Shown in pieces: positions 16,921-25,618 of a stretch of DNA of 47,720 bases (position 1 is the first letter of the stretch; the number at the start of each line of letters is the position of its first letter). The notes under the pieces are model-generated. The model was not told the DNA's origin and did no database searches. It saw only the letters and a program-made list of their open reading frames with translations. The stretch covers positions 1-47,720 of the forward strand of contig CAISJD010000169.1 of NCBI GenBank assembly GCA_903885605.1, read 5' to 3'. The DNA is from an uncultured Chthonomonas sp. GTDB taxonomy: Bacteria; Armatimonadota; Chthonomonadetes; Chthonomonadales; CAJBBX01. Both the position numbers and the translations under genes were made by a program.

Positions 16921-17730
16921 GTGGACACAGGAAGCAGAGCGGTTGTGACGAGCAATGTCGCCTCCATGCGCGCAGAGCCTTCGGACCGATCCGAGAGGGT
17001 GAGCCAGGCCCTGCACGGGCATACGGTGCGGGTCCTCGAGGAGCAAGGCGCCTTCTGCCGCGTCCGCACGGCCGACCAGTATGAGGGTTGGATGCACAGC
17101 GCCGCCCTGCGGCGGCTCGCGCGGGGCGAGGAGTACCCGGACCTCGAACGCCTGAGGGTGGTCAGCCGGCCGCTGCTTCGGGTCCATGCCGCCGGGTGCG
17201 CGCCCTCCGGCGTGGCGCCTCCGTACCTGCTGTCGGCAGGAAGCCTGGTGGAGTGTGGCGATGTGGTCCGCCTGGCTGACGGCTCCACGGTGCGGCTGGC
17301 GGCTTCCGGACTGCGCACGCCCACCGATGCCGTGCCGACGCCGTCGGCCGTCCTGGCCGTAGCGCGGCGGTTCCTGGGCGTGCCGTACCTGTGGGGCGGA
17401 TCGAGCGCCTTCGGCCTGGATTGCTCCGGCTTCGTCCAACTCGCCTTCGGCCTTTGCGGCCTGCTGCTCCCGCGCGACGCCGACCTGCAGGCCGACTCGC
17501 CACTGCTCGCCGAGAGGCCCCTCGGCGCGCCGATGGCAGGGGACCTGCTCTTCTTCGGCCCGGCGCAGCCCGCAACCGGCCGGGCCATCACGCACGTGGC
17601 CATCGCCATGGCGGGCGGCAGGTACATCCACTCATCCGGACGCCTCGGCGTCGCGATCTCGCATGTGGGCGACGAGACGTGGCGCAGCCTTGTCCGCGTC
17701 CGGCGCCCGGCGTTCTGGCCTCCGCGCTAG
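16921..17730 (+). CDS. SH3b-NlpC/P60 murein peptidase (YkfC-like)
   Basis: A 269-residue protein: an SH3b domain (~8-60: SNVASMRAEPSDRSERVSQ, then YEGWMH), a second SH3-like segment (~70-135), and an NlpC/P60 cysteine peptidase domain. Likely catalytic residues are Cys168 (LDCSGF), His225 (ITHVAIAM) and His237 (YIHSSG). The architecture resembles gamma-D-glutamyl-diamino-acid endopeptidases of murein-peptide recycling. No signal peptide is visible from GTG 16921, which would fit an intracellular recycling role. GGGAGGAGC precedes the start. The long frame upstream is antisense to the fused ABC gene. It diverges from that operon. Confidence 0.88.
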   Translation: MDTGSRAVVTSNVASMRAEPSDRSERVSQALHGHTVRVLEEQGAFCRVRTADQYEGWMHSAALRRLARGEEYPDLERLRVVSRPLLRVHAAGCAPSGVAPPYLLSAGSLVECGDVVRLADGSTVRLAASGLRTPTDAVPTPSAVLAVARRFLGVPYLWGGSSAFGLDCSGFVQLAFGLCGLLLPRDADLQADSPLLAERPLGAPMAGDLLFFGPAQPATGRAITHVAIAMAGGRYIHSSGRLGVAISHVGDETWRSLVRVRRPAFWPPR

Positions 17731-20696
17731 AAGTTCAGGCCGAGATCGGCGTCGAAGGAGCTGACGGAATAGCTGTAGTTGCCGCTCGTAGAGGTGTCAT
17801 GGCTGATCGACTGCTGGTGCCGCATGCCCACCTGAAGCCGCAGCTGGCGGCCCATGTCGAACACGAGGCCCATGTTGAAGCGCCGGGCCAGCGCGGCCAG
17901 GTAGCCGGTACTGTTGGAGTGCTCGTACTCGGCGAAGACGTTGGTGGCGTGCCAAACCGGGTACTCCAGCCGAGTCCGGACCGAGGCCAGGTTGGTGCCG
18001 CCGGAGCCGAAGTAGGTGCCGTACCCACCCGTGTAGCCTCCGGTCCCGGTTGTGTCCGTAGTGGCCGTGCTGGTGGTGTTCTGGACGGAGACGCTGAGGT
18101 CGGTGACGAGCTTGCCCCAGGGCTTGCCGCGAGCATTGATGAACACGCCCATGTTGTTGCTGCCGCCCTCGGTACCCAGGTAGGTGACCTTCTGCAGCAT
18201 GAGGCCGCTGCTGAGCGAGAGCCGCTCCCCTGCGTTGTATGTAGCGCTCATGGAGAGGTCATTGCGCTTGCTGTTGTACATGTAGTCGCCGGCGCTGGCG
18301 CTGGTGCGGACCTGCGCCTCAATCGACAGGGCGCCGGCAGGCTGATAGCTCGCCGTCAGCCCCATCATGCGGGAGTTGCCGCCGAAGGAGCCGCTCCCCA
18401 TGCCGTAGTACCCCGAGTTGAACCCGCCGCTGTAGTTGCCCGATCCGCCCAGTCCGGTGTTGAAGCCTCCTCCGCCGTAGGTTCCGCCCCCGGTGTAGTA
18501 GGACTGGAGCCGCTGCATCAGGCCGGGGGCGGTGGCGGTGGAACCCGTCGTGTTGTTGAAGATCGAGTAGCCTCCGCTATCCTGCTTCTGGAGGTTTAGG
18601 GTCAGTTGGAGGGCCTTCATGGGGACGACCCGCCCTGTGAGCTGCAGGTCCAGCGCGTTGTTGCTGCCGCCGGTCCCGCTCTTCATGATGCTGTCCGATA
18701 TTTGGGCGTCCACCGAGTAGCGTTCGCCGGGCTTCCATCGCAGGCCGAGCCGGGAGGTCAACGCGTCGGTGTTGTAGCTCGTGGCCGTGGCGCCCACACT
18801 CGATGAGTAGGAGCCGGATGACCGGTTCACGTTGCGACCGAGCGACAGGTCGATGCCCCACGGCCCGGTGTTCGTTGTGTAGGCCAGCGTGTCCGATTGC
18901 ATGACGCTGTTGCCGGTGCCGCCGCTATAGGTGGTGTTCATGGAGTTGTGGCTGACGCTGAGGCTCCCTTTGCCCAGTTCCCACTTGCCGGTGATGCCGT
19001 TCTGGTTGTAGTCGTCCATCCCGGTTGAAGCGGCCAGGCCACCGGTGCTCGAGGTGGAGTAGGAGTACTGAGGGCGCCGCGAGCGCTGGTAGTTGGCCGT
19101 GATGCTCACGCGCTTGGATGGCGTGTAAGCGATATCGGTCTGGATGCCGCGCTCGTTGCGGTTGAAGCCTGGGCTCTCCACGGCCGTGAACGCGGGAGAG
19201 ATGTTCTTGTAGACCCAGTTGAGCCGGAGCTTCTCGCCGGCCAGGCGGTTCTCGCCGCGGATCTGCACCGCAGTGCCGCTGGACGGGCCGCCCGACAGCG
19301 AGAGCTTGCTGGAGGCCATCTCTGCAGTGATGGTGCCCGACTTGCCCATCGCCATCTGCGCGTCGAAGCCCATTACCTGCCGATCGCCTTGCGTCTCGGT
19401 CGAGGTGACCGGGGTGTAGGTGATGCGGATGATCTGTGTGCTTGGAATGGGCAGCTGAAAGTAGACGCGGTTAGGCAGCAGGGGATCAACGACGAAGTCC
19501 GTGCCATAGGCCTGGGGAAGCGTTCCCACGGTGACGGTCATCGGATACTTGGGCGTGCATCCAGTCAGCTTGCCGGCGGTGTCGTAGACCAGGGTCACAT
19601 CAACGGGTAGCTCCAGGGTATAGGGCGTGGTGGCGCTGTTGTAGCCGTAGAACTGCTCGGTGCGGCTGATGACGCCCTTGTTCGAACCCGATACCTGCGA
19701 CAGCATGCTGAAACCGACCTTGGGGCCGCTCGTGCCGCCGTAGTCGGCACGCCAGCCCATGATGGCGCCGCCGCTCTGGCCGTAGTTGTAAACCTCGAAG
19801 GTGACCGCGATCGTGTCCAGTTCGTGGACGATCAGGCCATTCAGGAAGTTGAGTTCGCCTGTATACGGGTCCAGCGTGTAGTCCGTGCCCTTCACGAGTT
19901 CGCGGTTGTTGACGCGCACCCGTTCGCTTCCGTCTACGATCTGGCCCGCGAAGACGTAGTAGGGGCCGGACCGGTTGGCGCCGTTGAGGGTGACCGTGCG
20001 CGTCTGTGCCTTCGACTTGCTCACCAGTGACGTGAGCCGCAGGTTGCGCGCCAGGTTGGCCGTGACCTGTATGCCCTTCAGCGACTTGGAGAAGCCGATG
20101 AGCGAGTTGCCGGTCAGGCCCGCCTGGATATCGCCGGCATTTACCTTGTAGTCGCGGGTGACGTAGTCCAGGGAAAGGCGGTTGTCGTACGGGCTACCGT
20201 ACAGGTAATCGCTGTAGTGTGTCTCGAAGTTCAGGATGCCGAAGAGCTTGCCGCGCACCGCCAGGTCGGTGCTGGTGTAGCCTCCACCCAGTGCTTTGCG
20301 GCCCAGGTACTGGGAGCTGTCGTAGGCGTCGCGGCTACCGTTAACCTGCTCCATATGGAACCCGAGGTTGTGCGAACCCTGCAGCTTCACCTCGGACTTG
20401 GTCTGCTCGCCAATCCTCTGTAGCTTGCTGCGCAGGCCGCCCAGGAGGCGGTCGGACTTCTTCGGCGTCTCGCCTTCAAAGGGCGCCTTGCCCCCTTTGA
20501 CCTTCTTCGGCTTCTTGGCTCCGGCCTTGGATTGGTCTGCCCGCTGCTGCTTGACTTCCGAGGGCGTCAGTGTGCGGATGCGCCGCATGATGTCCCAGGG
20601 GCTCTCTGCCTTGTCGGTTGCCTCCTGTGCCGATGCGCGAACGGCGCCTGTCACCACGAGGGCGAGCGTCACCAGTCGGAGTGCTCGGCCGATCAT
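17727..20696 (-). CDS. Large outer-membrane beta-barrel protein
   Basis: A 989-residue exported protein: signal peptide ending near ASAQ (~24), a lysine-rich linker (~50-75), a beta-rich middle, then a long run of amphipathic strands ending in phenylalanine (LGLNF), the usual C-terminal signature of outer-membrane barrels. Two GTD[Y/F]-x-x-DP elements (~268 and ~400), each followed by a strand-rich segment, suggest duplicated periplasmic beta domains. A Gly/Tyr-rich insert lies near 728-780. No plug, SLH or POTRA domain is recognised. The ATG overlaps the csaB stop by four bases. Its stop shares the palindrome CTAG with the stop of the convergent NlpC gene. Function unknown. Confidence 0.85.
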   Translation of the reverse strand: MIGRALRLVTLALVVTGAVRASAQEATDKAESPWDIMRRIRTLTPSEVKQQRADQSKAGAKKPKKVKGGKAPFEGETPKKSDRLLGGLRSKLQRIGEQTKSEVKLQGSHNLGFHMEQVNGSRDAYDSSQYLGRKALGGGYTSTDLAVRGKLFGILNFETHYSDYLYGSPYDNRLSLDYVTRDYKVNAGDIQAGLTGNSLIGFSKSLKGIQVTANLARNLRLTSLVSKSKAQTRTVTLNGANRSGPYYVFAGQIVDGSERVRVNNRELVKGTDYTLDPYTGELNFLNGLIVHELDTIAVTFEVYNYGQSGGAIMGWRADYGGTSGPKVGFSMLSQVSGSNKGVISRTEQFYGYNSATTPYTLELPVDVTLVYDTAGKLTGCTPKYPMTVTVGTLPQAYGTDFVVDPLLPNRVYFQLPIPSTQIIRITYTPVTSTETQGDRQVMGFDAQMAMGKSGTITAEMASSKLSLSGGPSSGTAVQIRGENRLAGEKLRLNWVYKNISPAFTAVESPGFNRNERGIQTDIAYTPSKRVSITANYQRSRRPQYSYSTSSTGGLAASTGMDDYNQNGITGKWELGKGSLSVSHNSMNTTYSGGTGNSVMQSDTLAYTTNTGPWGIDLSLGRNVNRSSGSYSSSVGATATSYNTDALTSRLGLRWKPGERYSVDAQISDSIMKSGTGGSNNALDLQLTGRVVPMKALQLTLNLQKQDSGGYSIFNNTTGSTATAPGLMQRLQSYYTGGGTYGGGGFNTGLGGSGNYSGGFNSGYYGMGSGSFGGNSRMMGLTASYQPAGALSIEAQVRTSASAGDYMYNSKRNDLSMSATYNAGERLSLSSGLMLQKVTYLGTEGGSNNMGVFINARGKPWGKLVTDLSVSVQNTTSTATTDTTGTGGYTGGYGTYFGSGGTNLASVRTRLEYPVWHATNVFAEYEHSNSTGYLAALARRFNMGLVFDMGRQLRLQVGMRHQQSISHDTSTSGNYSYSVSSFDADLGLNF

Positions 20697-21748
20697 CGGG
20701 CGACGACCTCTGCGACCAGCGCCGCCGTGCGGAGGGCCTCGCGCCGAAGCTCAATGCCGCGGGCGACCTGGAGCCGGCGAATCTCCGGCGTTGCGGCCAG
20801 TGCCGACCGGCAGAGTGCCTGTACGGGCGCGCTGCCGAATTCCTCGGTGCAGTAGGCCGAGAGCCTCGCCGAACTCATGAAAGACTTCACCTTTGGGTCG
20901 TACGAAAGGGCTACCACCGGGGTAGCCGCCATTACCGCGAACACCAGCGCGTGGAGGCGCATAGCCACCACGAGACCGGCGCCGCCCACCAGATCCAGCG
21001 CCGAGGCGACATCCGGCACATTGGCCACGAAGCAACCTTCACCTGCCAGAGCCGCAGCCTCGCGGGCGAGTGACACGTCCTCGCCGGCATGCATGGCCAG
21101 TAATGCTACGCGCTGAAGGCCCTCGCCCCGCACTGCCCGCACTAACTCGGCCGCGTCCGCCGCCGTCCGAAGCGAACCCCACGCCCGCAGCGCCAGCACT
21201 GCCAATTCGCCGCCGGGTTCCCTCTGCGGCCGCTCCGGCAGTGCGAAGGCCGGGTCGGCGGTCACCTCCAGCCGCGCCGTAGCGCCGCCGATTCTCCGCA
21301 CCAGCTCCGCCGAGTCTGGATCTCGAACCGTCACCAGCGCCGCGGTCCGAAACGCCGCCGCTGTGATCGTCCGCGACAGCGGCCGATGCAACGGACCCAC
21401 GCCCTGCGCGTAGACCACAGCCGGGAGGCCCATGCGGCGGGCCAACCAGAGGTAGCCCGCGTAGTAGAGCAGCGACCGGATGCTCGTGGCGTCCTGGAAG
21501 AGGCTTCCGCCTCCGGAGATCGCCACATCCGTCTCGGCCATGGCCGCGCGCACGGCACGCACGTCCATCCTTGGTACGGCACGGATGCCGTGCCATGTTT
21601 CCGTGGAGGCCGGCGCGCCGGATAGGGCGACCAGTCCCTTGGTGTCTCCGAACTGGTGGGCCCAGGAATGGACGATCCCACCCAGGACGGCCTCGTCGCC
21701 CAGGTTGCCGCATCCGTAGTAGCCGCAGAGCAACCCGCGCAGGCTCAT
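20693..21748 (-). CDS. csaB: Polysaccharide pyruvyl transferase
   Basis: A 351-residue enzyme of the CsaB family, which adds ketal pyruvate to a cell-wall polysaccharide so that SLH-domain proteins can bind it. Family elements are GYYGCGNLGDEAVLGGI at the start, ISGGGSLFQD-x-TS near residue 75, VYAQGVGPL and the late AMRLHALVFA and YDPKVKSF motifs. I start at ATG 21748, which overlaps the previous stop (ATGA); the frame upstream lies within the DUF5693 gene and is not coding. It sits between that membrane protein and an outer-membrane barrel, suggesting a role in cell-envelope cohesion. Confidence 0.93.
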   Translation of the reverse strand: MSLRGLLCGYYGCGNLGDEAVLGGIVHSWAHQFGDTKGLVALSGAPASTETWHGIRAVPRMDVRAVRAAMAETDVAISGGGSLFQDATSIRSLLYYAGYLWLARRMGLPAVVYAQGVGPLHRPLSRTITAAAFRTAALVTVRDPDSAELVRRIGGATARLEVTADPAFALPERPQREPGGELAVLALRAWGSLRTAADAAELVRAVRGEGLQRVALLAMHAGEDVSLAREAAALAGEGCFVANVPDVASALDLVGGAGLVVAMRLHALVFAVMAATPVVALSYDPKVKSFMSSARLSAYCTEEFGSAPVQALCRSALAATPEIRRLQVARGIELRREALRTAALVAEVVAR

Positions 21749-23757
21749 GCGCCCGGAGTGTTCCCTGCCTGCGCGGTCGCCATACGCCGCCCAAGCGCCA
21801 GCCATACAGCGCTGCCGATGGCGCAGCCCAACACCAGCCCGATGGCCACACGCGCCACCGACAGGTGTATGGGCGTGTGGATATGGCAGAACGTGTTGGC
21901 CATGGAGACCAGGCCCAGCATCCCCACGATGGTCAGCGCCGGCGCCCAGGTACGGCGGCCTGAAGCCGCCAGCGCCGCTCCGAGGAAGATCAGCGGGTGA
22001 CCGATCAGAAACTCCTTCGTGCGGGGGCGAACGATGAGCCACGCGTCCAGGATCGAGCGCACCCGAAGCTCCCAGCCCGAGACGCCGACGCCCGGCTCGT
22101 TACCCGTTCGCGCCACGGCGAACGCCAGCGCGACCAGTGCGACCATAGCGCCGCCTACCATTCCCACACGGAGCGGGCTGGACAGGAAGTCGCCCACACG
22201 CCTTCGCGTTGCCGGCAGGGCGGCGCGAAGGCTCTCGCCCGGTCCGGGCAGGCCGGTGACGGCTGCCAGGGCCACCAGCAGGACGGGCAGGGCGTGCGCC
22301 AGTTTGATGCCCGCGAACTGCTCCGTATGGAGCATGAAGTCTCGGTTGCAGAGCAGGCCCACCACGAGCAACCCGCCCGCCGCCGACAGCGCCGCGCCTC
22401 CCAACAGGCCTCTCAGACCTGCGGCGATGGGGGACGGGCTTCTGGCTCCGGCAGCGTTGCTCGAGCCGGACAGCAGTCTCAGTCCGGCCAGCGTAGGACA
22501 GGCGATGGCCGCGATCAGGGCCGCCGCCTTGGCGCCCAGATGCCCCGCCACGCCGCCCGCGGCGATCGCAAGCGCCACCAGAAGCAAGCCGACGGCCGCC
22601 GGAAGGCTCGCCTCTCCAAGCACGGCCAGCGCAACAAGCACCACGGCCGCGCCGGCCCCCAGCCCTGCCAGGGCGCGTACAGCCAAAGGCGCTACGGGCT
22701 CGCCCAACAGCCTCGCGGGTCCGGTTGCCATCTCGCCACGCTTGCCGAGGCCGCCCGCGATCGACTTGACCATGGCGAGGTTCTCACCGACAGGGTCAGG
22801 CCCCGTGAGGAACGGGAGGCGAATGTAGCAGAGCCGTATGTTCCGCTCTCGGGCGGCGCGTACGAAGCGCTCCACCGCCTCGGACGGCGCGATCTGCGAC
22901 AGCTCCGCCTCGGCGATGCTGTGTACACGCAGGAAGCGGCCCTCCAGTAGCTCCGCCAACCGCTCGTCGCCCTTCTGTTTGCCGAACTCGACCTGCCCCC
23001 AGATCAGTCCGCTTGCCACGAGCGCCTCGGCCGCGTCCCGCACACCGGCGCGGAAGCCCATCACCTCGGTGCCGGTGAAGACCATACTGCGGGCGCCCAG
23101 GGATCGGGCCGACCGGAGCGAGGCAGTCATCGAGGCGAGATCGGCTCCCGGGAAGTTACCGAGCCGCGCCACGACGCGAAGCCCTGCCCGTTGTACCTCG
23201 GTGCAGTCCTGGTTGGAGAGGCCCGTGCCGATGGTAAGCAGCGTCTCGGCGTCGGCCACGAAGGCCGCGACGGTGACCGGCTCGCCCCGATCGTCGGGAG
23301 CGACGGGTTCGTACCGCACCAGGGCAACCGGCGCGTTCAGGGGCGGCGCCTGGGACGCCAGCCCGGCGAGGCCCCGGTCCTCCAGGGCGGACGCCACTTG
23401 CGTGGCCAATCCGCGCGTCGAGCAGAGCAGCATGGATGCGGTGCCGGTAGATGTGATGCGGACCAGACCTGCCTGGCAGAGCTCGGCGACCGTGAGCTCG
23501 CTGACACCGACGGAGGAGACGCCCTGGGACTTGAAGCGTTTTAGGAGCGCTACGGTCGAGATGCCCTGCGTGGCGGCCAAGGCCCTGACCTGGTTCAGGT
23601 CGATGCACAGCTCAACGCGTCGGTTTCGCGCCTCGGTGCGGTGGCGCTGGAGGCCCAGCCAGCTCGATGCGGCGACGCCGACGACCAGACAGACCCACGC
23701 GAAGCGCCTGACGAAGAGAGACAGAACACACCCTCCAATAGGGCCGCCACCGACCAT
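21745..23757 (-). CDS. DUF5693-family multi-pass membrane protein
   Basis: A 670-residue protein: one N-terminal helix (~10-35), about 300 extracytoplasmic residues with an alpha/beta pattern, then eight or so helices to the C-terminus. The soluble part has short conserved-looking segments (ELCIDLNQVRALA, LLKRFKSQGVSSVGVSE, ARLGNFPGA) that fit a TIM-like domain. As I recall, proteins of this kind accompany csaB in other bacteria; function is unknown. ATG 23757 has AAGGGAG ten bases upstream. A CTG nine codons in, preceded by GGAGG, is a less likely alternative. It heads the DUF5693-csaB-barrel operon. Confidence 0.8.
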   Translation of the reverse strand: MVGGGPIGGCVLSLFVRRFAWVCLVVGVAASSWLGLQRHRTEARNRRVELCIDLNQVRALAATQGISTVALLKRFKSQGVSSVGVSELTVAELCQAGLVRITSTGTASMLLCSTRGLATQVASALEDRGLAGLASQAPPLNAPVALVRYEPVAPDDRGEPVTVAAFVADAETLLTIGTGLSNQDCTEVQRAGLRVVARLGNFPGADLASMTASLRSARSLGARSMVFTGTEVMGFRAGVRDAAEALVASGLIWGQVEFGKQKGDERLAELLEGRFLRVHSIAEAELSQIAPSEAVERFVRAARERNIRLCYIRLPFLTGPDPVGENLAMVKSIAGGLGKRGEMATGPARLLGEPVAPLAVRALAGLGAGAAVVLVALAVLGEASLPAAVGLLLVALAIAAGGVAGHLGAKAAALIAAIACPTLAGLRLLSGSSNAAGARSPSPIAAGLRGLLGGAALSAAGGLLVVGLLCNRDFMLHTEQFAGIKLAHALPVLLVALAAVTGLPGPGESLRAALPATRRRVGDFLSSPLRVGMVGGAMVALVALAFAVARTGNEPGVGVSGWELRVRSILDAWLIVRPRTKEFLIGHPLIFLGAALAASGRRTWAPALTIVGMLGLVSMANTFCHIHTPIHLSVARVAIGLVLGCAIGSAVWLALGRRMATAQAGNTPGA

Positions 23758-23847
23758 TGCCGGTGCGCTCCCTTAGCATAGGGATGATTCTGGCACAGCA
23801 TCATCGCTGCTGCAAGGCTGGAAGGAGACAATCGAGCCGCGGCGGCG

Positions 23848-23853
23848 TATACT
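23848..23853 (+). promoter_or_regulatory. Candidate -10 box for the zinc cluster
   Basis: TATACT lies inside a GTATAC palindrome five bases before the first ATG of the small leading gene. If used, the transcript would start at about 23860, making that ATG leaderless or pushing initiation to a later ATG. There is no clear -35 box and no recognisable Zur operator. Confidence 0.3.
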
Positions 23854-23857
23854 GACC

Positions 23858-24241
23858 ATGATGGGTGGGCATATGCGCGCCCTGGCGACCCGAAGCACCA
23901 TGACCCAAGCGATCAGCAGACACCGGCACCTGCGCGCCCTGACCCTCTTGGCCCTCGCGGCCTGGGTCTGGTTTGCGTACGGCGCCCCGATGGTGCATCG
24001 GCATGAACGTGAGCAGGCCTCGTGGAGCGTGGCTTGTCAGGCAGGCCACTCGTGCGTCGCCTGCGCATGGTCATCCGTGGGCGGCACATCGGCCGCCTCT
24101 CCAGCACGTCCCGGCCTCATTGTCGCGGCGACGGGTCTGGCCGGACCGCCCTTTGCAGCTTCCTGCTCCCATTCCCGACCCCTCGGCCTTCACGGCTCAC
24201 GCGCTCCTCCCTGCGTCTCCTCTCAGCCCGCTACAGCCTAG
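23858..24241 (+). CDS. Small exported His/Cys-containing protein ahead of the zinc genes
   Basis: A 127-residue protein with a basic start, one hydrophobic segment (ALTLLALAAWVWFAYG) and then an HRHER motif and two cysteine-containing short segments (CQAGHSCVAC). The C-terminal part is low in structure cues. It loosely resembles DUF2946-type small proteins found with metal genes, but I cannot confirm that. Starts at 23858, 23861, 23873 and 23900 are all possible; none has a good ribosome site. Its position in front of a zinc uptake operon suggests metal handling. It could also be a spurious frame. Confidence 0.45.
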   Translation: MMGGHMRALATRSTMTQAISRHRHLRALTLLALAAWVWFAYGAPMVHRHEREQASWSVACQAGHSCVACAWSSVGGTSAASPARPGLIVAATGLAGPPFAASCSHSRPLGLHGSRAPPCVSSQPATA

Positions 24242-24310
24242 TTCCGCCGCCACGGTCGCGCATCAGTGCAGGCCGCGGTGTCGCTTACTAACACACGAGA
24301 GGAACCACCG

Positions 24311-25606
24311 ATGCGCAACCTATGGGCGCTCGTCGCCCTTGTCCATGGCCTTGCTGCGCCTGTCTCTCCGGCCGCCGCGCAGGCCAGTGCTCCCGCCGAT
24401 GTCGAACAACTGAAGGCCGTCGTTGCCAAGCAGGCCGAGATGATCCGCGAACTGCAGGAGCGCCTGAGCAAGCTTGAGGGTGCGTCTGCTGCGGGCAAGG
24501 CGCAGTCCAGCGATGAGCCGCCGGTGCCCGCAGTGACGCTGCCCATGCCCGCGAGTCCGTCGCGGTCGGTCGGGCAGGGCGGCTCGGCGTCCGCGCTGCC
24601 CGACATCGCGGTCTTCGGCAACAACCTCGGCCGCTTGCTCGCCGCCAAGGGCGAGCCGTCCCGGAGCCAGTTCCGCATATCGGAGCTAGAGCTCGCCTTG
24701 CAGCAGCGTGTGGCCGACGGAGTGCTCTTCCGCTCCACGCTGGCGGCGGGTGAGGAAGCGGACTTCGCCATGGGGCTGGAGGAAGGCTACGTCACCTTCA
24801 CCAGGCTCGGCGTGCCGGGCCTCGGGGGAACGCTGGGCAAGCGGCGATTGCCGTTCGGCAAGCTGAACCCCATCCATCCCCACGCCGCCCCGTACGCCGA
24901 GACACCGGCCGCGCTCCGCTATCTCGCCGATCCCGACGGCCTCTCCGGCAATGGCGCGGCGCTGAACTGGCTACTCCCGATACCGTCCCTCTACGCCAAT
25001 CTGGAGCTGGGAGCCGTGCAGGTCGGAGCATCGGACGCGGAGGTCGCTCGGCCGGACCTCACCGGCGCGACGCTCCCGCTCGGGCTTGGAGCCACCGGCA
25101 CGGTCCCCATGGGGCGGCTCTGGCTATCGAAGGCGCTGAACCCGAGCACCGAACTCGAGATGGGCTCGAGCGCCCTTGCGGGAAAGGCGGACAGCGGCGA
25201 CTCGGTTCGTCTGGTCGGCGCCGATGTGACGCTCAAGCAGGCGCTCGGGGCGTTTAGCCGATGGCAGCTTCAGGGCGAGGCGCTGTGGCACACGCGTAGG
25301 GACGCCGGCTCCCGCCTATCCCACACTCGCTCCGGCGCCTACCTCGCGGCCCTCTATGCTCCGGACCAGTACCGTGAGTTCGGCCTGCGCTACGACGACA
25401 GCCGCCTTCCCTGGCCGTTGGAGGGCGGCGAACGGCTGCTCTCGCTGATCTGGTCCAATCGCCTGACCGAGAGCTCGCTCTGGCGCCTGCAGTTGGCGCA
25501 TGGAGACCGGACCACCGATGCCTTGCTGCCGTCGCGGCGGGGCCTCACGGAGCTGACGTTGCAGTTCGTCTGGGGTGCGGGTTCCCACTCGCATCCGTTG
25601 CAGTAG
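24311..25606 (+). CDS. Porin-like outer-membrane protein of the zinc cluster
   Basis: A 431-residue exported protein: signal peptide (MRNLWALVALVHG, ending near PAAAQA), a coiled coil at ~32-58 (VEQLKAVVAKQAEMIRELQE), a Pro/Ser linker, then ~330 residues of alternating strands typical of a beta-barrel (SQFRISELELALQQRV, then FAMGLEEGYVTF). The N-terminal coiled coil before a barrel recalls porins of diderms that trimerise or reach the wall. It ends in HSHPLQ rather than an aromatic residue. AGAGGA precedes ATG 24311. It is directly followed by znuA-znuC-znuB, so it is likely a zinc-regulated outer-membrane channel. Confidence 0.8.
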   Translation: MRNLWALVALVHGLAAPVSPAAAQASAPADVEQLKAVVAKQAEMIRELQERLSKLEGASAAGKAQSSDEPPVPAVTLPMPASPSRSVGQGGSASALPDIAVFGNNLGRLLAAKGEPSRSQFRISELELALQQRVADGVLFRSTLAAGEEADFAMGLEEGYVTFTRLGVPGLGGTLGKRRLPFGKLNPIHPHAAPYAETPAALRYLADPDGLSGNGAALNWLLPIPSLYANLELGAVQVGASDAEVARPDLTGATLPLGLGATGTVPMGRLWLSKALNPSTELEMGSSALAGKADSGDSVRLVGADVTLKQALGAFSRWQLQGEALWHTRRDAGSRLSHTRSGAYLAALYAPDQYREFGLRYDDSRLPWPLEGGERLLSLIWSNRLTESSLWRLQLAHGDRTTDALLPSRRGLTELTLQFVWGAGSHSHPLQ

Positions 25607-25618
25607 GAGGAGACCGCC

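Noticed and set aside
16828-17631. Upstream extension of the ABC fusion protein by about 268 codons
   Set aside because: It lies antisense to the NlpC/P60 gene, and the lipoprotein signal begins only at the GTG at 16827.
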